Source of the DNA: Liolophura sinensis
Taxonomy: Eukaryota > Mollusca > Polyplacophora > Chitonida > Chitonidae
Reading direction: 5' to 3'
DNA length: 64,000 bases
Assembly: GCF_032854445.1 (NCBI RefSeq)
Contig: NC_088301.1
Span: 47,911,187-47,975,186, forward strand
The notes under the pieces were generated by a model. The model did no database searches. It saw only the letters and a program-made list of their open reading frames with translations, and was not told the DNA's origin. Below are positions 58,801 through 64,000 of this stretch, one piece after another. Each line of letters starts with the position of its first letter. Within the stretch, counting starts at the first letter, position 1. Position numbers and translations under genes: made by a program.

Positions 58801-61800
58801 GGGATTTTAGCGCAACTGTTAGTATGCCAGCTAACATCATGGGTAGCAATATGAATCATCTTTCTAAGCTCATATTTTGGTAGTATTAAATAGGTTCTAC
58901 CGCAGGTCTTTGGTAAAAAAATATATCAGCGTAAATACAATGCTGGCGGCCGGTTTCATGAAGCTTACTTAGTGTTAAGTTGCCCTTAGCTAAGTTCACT
59001 TTGTATCTCTAAAACCTGCGTCGCAATGATAGTTAAGGGCTTACTTATTTAAGTGAGGTTCATGAAACCGGCATCAGTTTTTCTATTATTTTAGAATTGC
59101 TCAAATAAGTACCTTTCACAACGTATCTGCATCATTTGTGAACGTGTTACCAACCAAAAATGTGTAATGAAGTCCATAAAACTTATAATGCGGTTCGCAT
59201 TAAATAATCCAATTATCACCGGTATACCCTTTTCAAAGAACAAAATTTTAATCCTCCTTCATTACTGGGTTATTTACACCTTCAAATTCCTTTATAGTAC
59301 ATATAATTACCCAGTACAGAAGGACCAGTGTTACTATGAACGGATTACATGTATTTCCATGTTCAGTTGTTTTACGTGTACTTGTACTGTTGAATATGAT
59401 AGATGCTGAGAGCAGGACACAAACTTGGGAAAGTCGCGCGACACCAGTGTTGCGTAGGGCCTACGTGGTACGTTGAAACGACAAAGGAAGAGATGGAACG
59501 CAGTCTAGGTAAACCAGAGTTCTGAAATTATCCAGAATATCAGCCCTTGACTTTTCAACTTCATTACCAACGTTGCTAAAATTACCTTCCCTAAATGCAT
59601 GCTCTTTAAAGTTTTGGATTAAAATTCGCAAAGGGTGAAAGTGGTTGAATTTGGGAAAAGTTTGAAGGTATAAAAAAATCTAAACAGAATGTTTAATGTC
59701 TTTCAATTTCAGGTGTAAATGTTGAGGAAGATATTGTCACATGTCCAATTCCATATGGAGGAATGTTGTTGTTTAACAACATTACGCCTCACAGAAGGTA
59801 TTAAAATACAAACACACATATTTACATGTGTATGCTATTATATAAGTGGGCTGAAAGGATCTTGCCATAAACCACTGCTCCAATCTGTGTACGTTTTAAA
59901 TATTATATACGTTATTTCACGACGCCACGTGCTTACAGCAGGTTGATTCCCATGTCCTCATATGCTATTAAAAAGTAGGCCATGTTCTATATAAATGATC
60001 CTTAGCTCTAAATATTCATTGCCTTTAACTACATAAACAGTTTATAACAATGGTATAACGTCTGTTGAAGAAAATGATGAAAGGGCATGTTTTGCTCATG
60101 ATATAATTAATCAAATATATGGCAACTAAATGATAAGTTTGAATGCACATTTCGATGAGGACGCCTACTGGATTGACGTGCATGTGACGTATATTCGGTA
60201 GTTACGCGTTTAGGCGAATATCATGACACGTATTTCGAGAAATACATCAACACGAACAGGAATACGCTCTATCCCTTATTTGTAGTATATGCACAGAACT
60301 ACCAAATCGAAGACAGTATGTAGTGCAACAGTATACTGACACCACAATTAGGAAAGTACCAACGTATACTAGGGAATGTACTTGCGTCCACTTGTCATGC
60401 TTTTTATCTTACTTTACTTAACTAAACCTATATAATTTCTCTGTATTTGCATGTTTGTGTTACAATACGAGTAGGTTAGACCTTTTTTCATCTTCTTTTC
60501 GCACGTGGTATATATAGTCTTCAGAATTCCTCAAATGGTGTACGCTGGAGCATGGACTTGCGCTGGTATAATCCTTATCAGGGCGAAGGCTTCTGGGGCC
60601 TTAAGAAAGGCGTAGTCATGCGCCTGAAGGACAAGCCTGGCCTCAAGATAGACTGGGAACCTTTTGAGGCCGAGAACAGGAACGCTCTGCAGGCAACGAC
60701 TATCAGTTCCGAAAAGGTATAGGTCTATTGTTTTTCATGGGTCTTAAAGAGCTACTTTGGTGTCAAAACATCTGTGTCATAAAAGCAAGTCTGAATTGAT
60801 TTCCTAAAGTGTGAAAATATTGCAGTGAATTAAAACCGATATTATACGTTTCGTCAGAGTGTATGGAAACAAAATATTTCTGTCCCTTCCACTTTAGGTG
60901 ATGTGACGTCACCCACGAACACATGACGTCATCAATCTCTAACGTATATCCCAGCATAAATGCCTTACTTAACGTCACATCTGCCTGATTCGACGTCATA
61001 CAGGGAATATTATCACGTCACTTTAGGAAAATTTTACGGACTCAGCCGAAGATTTTGTTTTTCAAGAAATCTTCAGTTATATCGGTTAAATAGTTTTATT
61101 CATCAAAATCCTATTGAAACATAGTGTTAGGCTTACTCCGTAGGATTTCTTTCATATCATTGTAATATTTCTACACAATTTGTATTCTGACCAGATTGGC
61201 ACTTTAATCGCCATTGTCTTCTCGTAAATCTCAAGCACCACTGAATGGCGAGTCATTTCTGATTTGTCAGAATATAACAACTAGGGTTTCTCATAACACA
61301 TGGGTTGTTTGGGTGGATTTCAGTGCATCGTGAAGCATCATTTTTGATAAACGCCTCGTGATGTGAATAAAGATGTTGAAATCTTTAGTTGTTATATCCT
61401 TTTAGTAGTTGTCACAAGGCGGTAGCCATCTCCTGATGATTCGTTCCTTGCACCCATGCACACTACGCCAACTATATGTACGTTCCAGTGTATGTGACTA
61501 CATATCTTTCATTTTGCGTATGCATATACAGGAAAAATGTGGTTGGTGATCAGCTGTGTTAATCAGCTTAATGGGTTCATCATTGTTTAAAGAACAGGAA
61601 TACAGTACACATGGGTGAAGCAAGGATTTATTACCCACTGTGTCTTGATGTTCTTGTTCCTGAGCCATTACATGTATTCACACATTGTCTGGTATGCTTA
61701 CAGCCTGTACTGTACCACATGGTTAACCGTTCAGTATTTCTGGCTCGCTGGGACAATCAGGGACCGATTCCACAAAGCCGCTTCTGACTTAAGCCAAAAT

Positions 61801-62301
61801 TTATAGTATTTCCAAAACACCCAGTTTTTGGTACTGAATGTTGAAATTTGGATGCATTTGGCTTAAGATAACACTGATAATGGGGACAAAATTTTATTTT
61901 ATGAAACGGAAAAATATGGTTTATGATCGTATTTCAAATTTTGACTGAAGTCAGAAATGTCTTGGTGGAATCGGTCTCTGGTCCTTGACCGGTTAAGTCG
62001 TGTGTTCGAATCCAGCTTTCTACAAATATTCTAAATCAATAGTTTTGCCAGGTATCTGGAGAAGGTCGCTAGTTTACCCCGGGCATTCCGGGTTTCCTCC
62101 ACCTAAAAAGCTGACCGCCGGCATATAACTGAGAATTATTCAGCACCACGTTAACACTCATGAAATAATCACTGTTTCTTTCGTTGTGTTCAGCTTGATG
62201 AATTCGACACAACAGTACCTGGCCCATGGATGAAACAGTGGGAGATAGTCAATCACAACAGGCACACCGCAGCCATGATGATGGAACAGTCGGCGGTATG
62301 A
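55559..62301 (+). CDS. Phytanoyl-CoA dioxygenase (PhyH) family oxygenase, 360 residues, nine exons
   Basis: The product is a predicted Fe(II)/2-oxoglutarate-dependent oxygenase, single-domain and without an evident signal peptide. Exons: 55559-55687, 55972-56089, 56396-56496, 57939-58080, 58585-58679, 59403-59508, 59713-59797, 60518-60716, 62194-62301; all join in phase and the last ends in TGA. The start context is AACCATGAG. Iron ligands are visible as His162 and Asp164 in PWHQDSAY and His257 in ITPHRS. Arg268 in GVRWSM is 11 residues after the second His, the spacing of the 2-oxoglutarate-binding Arg in PhyH proteins. The N-terminal QYYKEGFLVVKEFF is typical of the family. The substrate cannot be told; family members hydroxylate acyl-CoAs and various small molecules. 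It looks distinct from PHYH (no PTS2-like N-terminus) and I do not assign a symbol. AATAAA at 62453 and 62574 are candidate polyadenylation signals. Confidence 0.93.
55812..55911. repeat. AT microsatellite followed by poly-T tract
   Basis: There are about 27 AT units to 55867, then a T-rich run. It lies 60 bases before PhyH exon 2. The ORF across it mixes artefact with the true exon. Confidence 0.96.
55972..56089 (+). CDS. PhyH exon 2
   Basis: It encodes GFLVVKEFFRKEELDPAREA to LFEAGKIK. The acceptor is TTCGACAG at 55964-55971 and the donor is GTGTTA. It sits just after a TA microsatellite and poly-T tract. Confidence 0.9.
56396..56496 (+). CDS. PhyH exon 3
   Basis: It encodes DLYESEGYFTRLIKIEEDF to KTEKLPQ. 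The acceptor is CCTCCAG and the donor is GTAATT. Confidence 0.9.
56795..57215 (-). repeat. Foldback element, family F2, copy 2
   Basis: On the minus strand it matches 19970-20345 in order: AGAAAGCTAAAATGTGAAGT, AAGGTTCATCATA, GAAAGGCATTCAGATATTTG. Within it GGTGGGCTTTATG pairs with CATAAAGACCACC. It lies in a PhyH intron. Confidence 0.88.
57939..58080 (+). CDS. PhyH exon 4: first iron-ligand His
   Basis: It encodes AFRNLWSNERLLNVVEQFVG to EATTVPWHQ. The His of the HxD motif is the second last complete codon, and the intron separates it from the Asp. The acceptor is AATTTCAG ending at 57938 and the donor is GTTGGT. Confidence 0.93.
58585..58679 (+). CDS. PhyH exon 5: iron-ligand Asp
   Basis: It begins DSAYM, completing WHQD, then ILTAWIPLVDANEVNGCMQ, the family's conserved strand. 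The acceptor is TTGCACAG and the donor is GTGAGA. Confidence 0.93.
58948..59072. repeat. Small MITE with 14-bp perfect terminal inverted repeats
   Basis: GCCGGTTTCATGAA at 58949-58962 and TTCATGAAACCGGC at 59059-59072 are perfect inverted copies. Inner arms also pair (CTTACTTAG..CCCTTAGCTAA against TTAAGGGCTTACTTA). It lies in a PhyH intron. Confidence 0.9.
59403..59508 (+). CDS. PhyH exon 6
   Basis: It encodes MLRAGHKLGKVARHQCCVG, PTWYVETTKEEMERSL. The acceptor is ATGATAG, with a weak pyrimidine tract, and the donor is GTAAAC. Frame and family pattern support it. Confidence 0.88.
59713..59797 (+). CDS. PhyH exon 7: second iron-ligand His
   Basis: It encodes GVNVEEDIVTCPIPYGGMLL, then FNNITPHR. 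The acceptor is ATTTCAG and the donor is GTATTA. Confidence 0.93.
60518..60716 (+). CDS. PhyH exon 8: 2-oxoglutarate-binding Arg
   Basis: It encodes SLQNSSNGVRWSMDLRWYNP to ATTISSEK. The acceptor TATATAG at 60511-60517 is chosen over the stronger-looking TTCAG eight bases later because only it keeps frame with exon 7 and gives HRSLQNSS, the expected family sequence. Confidence 0.9.
60730..61210 (+). repeat. Dispersed repeat R1, copy 2
   Basis: GGAATATTATCACG, AAATTTTACGGACT, AATAGTTTTATT, ATTGAAACATAGTGTTAG and TTGGCACTTTAAT align in order with the copy at 12190-12685. It lies in the last intron of the PhyH gene. Confidence 0.8.
61761..61972. repeat. MITE-like foldback element
   Basis: GGACCGATTCCACAAAGCCG and CTTGGTGGAATCGGTCTC are inverted. 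The next parts, TTCTGACTTAAGCCAAAATT and TTTTGACTGAAGTCAGAA, pair as well. Confidence 0.85.
61973..62165 (+). mobile_element. Diverged tRNA-derived SINE
   Basis: A tRNA-like head has TTGACCGGTTAAGTCG and the B box GTGTTCGAATCC. The core has CCCGGGCATTCCGGGTTTCC and CTGACCGCCGGCATATAACT, then ATTCAGCACCACGTTAACAC. It abuts the MITE to its left. Confidence 0.8.
62194..62301 (+). CDS. PhyH exon 9 (last)
   Basis: It encodes LDEFDTTVPGPWMKQWEI to MMMEQSAV and ends in TGA at 62299-62301. The acceptor is GTTCAG ending at 62193. Confidence 0.9.
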   Translation, partial: LDEFDTTVPGPWMKQWEIVNHNRHTAAMMMEQSAV

Positions 62302-62573
62302 TGAGAAACCCACTTCAAAAGCCAAGGAACGGCGCAATGTATCCTATGTAGGAGAGCACAGTCAATGTGCATCATGTAAGGGGTGATCATTTTCTTGCAG
62401 CAGTGGATGAGTACAAGCAACAATCCTAGGAGCTTTTGACATACATTTTGGTAATAAATCCCCAATTTATGCAAACAAACATATATTTGGAAAGCGCGGT
62501 GTGAAAACTGCATCACGTTATCACAAGCTAGTCACAAGTCTAGCTTGGAAAGACGACTTGATTGTTTTACCAT

Positions 62574-62579
62574 AATAAA
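62574..62579 (+). terminator. Candidate polyadenylation signal AATAAA
   Basis: It lies 273 bases after the PhyH stop codon. Another AATAAA lies at 62453. Either could be used. Confidence 0.45.
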
Positions 62580-62899
62580 AAGAAATTGCATGAAATTAAA
62601 AGGTGTTCGAATTTACTGTTTGTAATCGTTTGCTAAAGATTTAGTTCTTTTTCACTGGCTTTTTTTTTTTTGCTGCATTCTCAAAATATTCGAGTTTGTG
62701 GATGACGAACGTGCACCAGCATAAGTTAGTAGGATAACTCATGTCTGAAAAATGCTGTTAACCCAGCGGGAAGAGGTGGGGAACTGTGGTCTGGTCGGGA
62801 TTGTGGTCTGAACTCTTTCAGAGTACTCTCAGCCACGTTTGCTGTAAAACGTGTTGATAAATGTGGAGCATCTGTCTGCATGCGAGTCTCGGGTAGTAG

Positions 62900-63167
62900 T
62901 TTTATTTATTTATTTATTTATTTGATTGGTGTTTTACTCTGTATACAAGAATATTTCATTTACACGACGGCGACCAGCATTATGGTGGGAGGAAACCGCG
63001 ATACCCACGACCATCTGCAGTTTGCTGACAGGCCTTCCCGCGTAAGGCCGGCGAGGAAGCCAGCATGGGCTGGACTTGAACTCACGGCCACTACACTGGT
63101 GAGAGGCTCATGGGTCATTGCGCCGCACTGGTGTTCTAACCACCTCGGCCACACAGGCCCACCTATG
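62900..63167 (-). mobile_element. Full-length tRNA-derived SINE with 10-bp target duplication
   Basis: It has the same architecture as 55038-55310, with the ATTTATTT tail complement at 62902. GGTAGTAGTT flanks it directly at 62892-62901 and 63168-63177, the mark of target-primed insertion. The ORFs across it are spurious. Confidence 0.93.
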
Positions 63168-63177
63168 GTAGTAGTTC

Positions 63178-64000
63178 TATTGACATATAACTAAGTCGCA
63201 GGTTTCAAGATACCGATTATAACAAACAACAAGGTGAAATTTCCGTTCGATGATCATGTCCATTCTCTCTTCTAGCAGTTCAGTAAAAAGTAAATCCGGG
63301 TATAATATGCATGGCGATAATCCAGAAATAAAGGCCTGTGCTTTTCCACTAAACTCATCCAGTTATCTGTAATTAGACCATACCTCATGCTTACTTACAC
63401 ATTACTACCTTTATAATCATGTCTAAGCTTACATGAACACAACTACAGTTTCAGAGAAATAACACGTTAAGCTTCTTTGTGATACATGCTCGCTATATAA
63501 ATATTGGATTTGATGACCTTTTCGTGCGCAATGGTGAAGACGGCATGACTACTACATTTTCTCTTTCAGCCACAAATCATGATCACAAAGGCATAAAAGG
63601 TTTATTCTAATCAAAATCACAATGTCCTAATTTTTAATCTTCCAATAGATGTTTATAGACAATAGCTGCTCAAAGAACTTTCCAAGACTCCAAGTTAGGC
63701 AGCGTTTGTCTGGCTTGGTTAGGTAGCCTGCTTTTCATTTAGTTCTAGGAAAAGGTTCCGAACTGAAAGGATTTCACGGAATAGTTTTCAATATTCTATC
63801 TGAATGGAAGACGGGTGAACTAATCCGTGAATTGATATTGAAGCAAAGGTAAAAATATTCTTTGTTACTGCAAAAGGAATACAACAATTCATCATTATAT
63901 ACAATCGTACGCGTATGAATAATTGATCACATTCAAGTACAAGATTTTCTCTCTCTCTCTCTCTATATATAGGGTACTTTTAGCTTGTTTATACCATTTT
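63178..64000. other. Downstream flank
   Basis: No gene is supported. A short CT run leads into TATATA at 63948-63972. Confidence 0.6.

Noticed and set aside
60525-60530. Acceptor TTCAG before AATTCC for PhyH exon 8
   Set aside because: It would put exon 7 and exon 8 out of frame (HRRIPQMV...). TATATAG eight bases upstream restores the expected HRSLQNSSNGVRW.
62880-63194. ORFs on both strands at the right end
   Set aside because: They read through a tRNA-derived SINE and have no independent coding support.

Overview
This is animal nuclear DNA from an AT-rich, intron-rich genome. The dispersed tRNA-derived SINEs have the design known from molluscs: a 3' tail ending CACCAATCAAATAAATAAA and a conserved core. 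A mollusc, or at least a lophotrochozoan, is therefore the best guess; this is inference from repeats and protein similarity, not a database match.

Layout. (1) 1-33276, plus strand: the central and 3' part of a very large ADAMTS metalloprotease gene of the ADAMTS9/ADAMTS20/GON-1 type. I could phase 24 exons by hand, each with an AG acceptor and a GT donor and with reading frames that join. They run from the zinc-binding motif through the disintegrin-like, first TSP1, Cys-rich and spacer regions to thirteen TSP1 repeats. The 5' part lies before the window, and the last visible exon runs into a 200-N gap at 33277-33476. (2) 34427-35358, minus strand: a CD225/dispanin-like two-pass membrane protein with an unresolved frame break near its 5' end. 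(3) 36.2-37.5 kb: foldback elements. (4) 39.2-40.9 kb: a large 35-bp minisatellite. (5) 42285-42506, minus strand: a 73-residue single-pass membrane protein. (6) 46812-52921, plus strand: a gene I do not recognise. Six exons can be joined in phase into about 1,095 residues; the last three exons are solid and the first three are tentative. (7) 55559-62301, plus strand: a nine-exon, 360-residue phytanoyl-CoA dioxygenase (PhyH) family enzyme with a complete iron and 2-oxoglutarate site. (8) 62.9-63.2 kb: a full-length SINE with a 10-bp target-site duplication.

The genes do not form a pathway: one encodes an extracellular matrix protease, two encode small membrane proteins, one is unknown and one is an oxygenase. 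Much of the remaining DNA is repeats: SINE copies, several families of foldback (MITE-like) elements, three minisatellite or tandem arrays and long TA microsatellites. I saw no rRNA, tRNA gene, CRISPR array, viral gene or transposase-coding ORF.

All exon coordinates were read by eye from splice consensus, phase and protein-family similarity. No alignment or gene finder was run.
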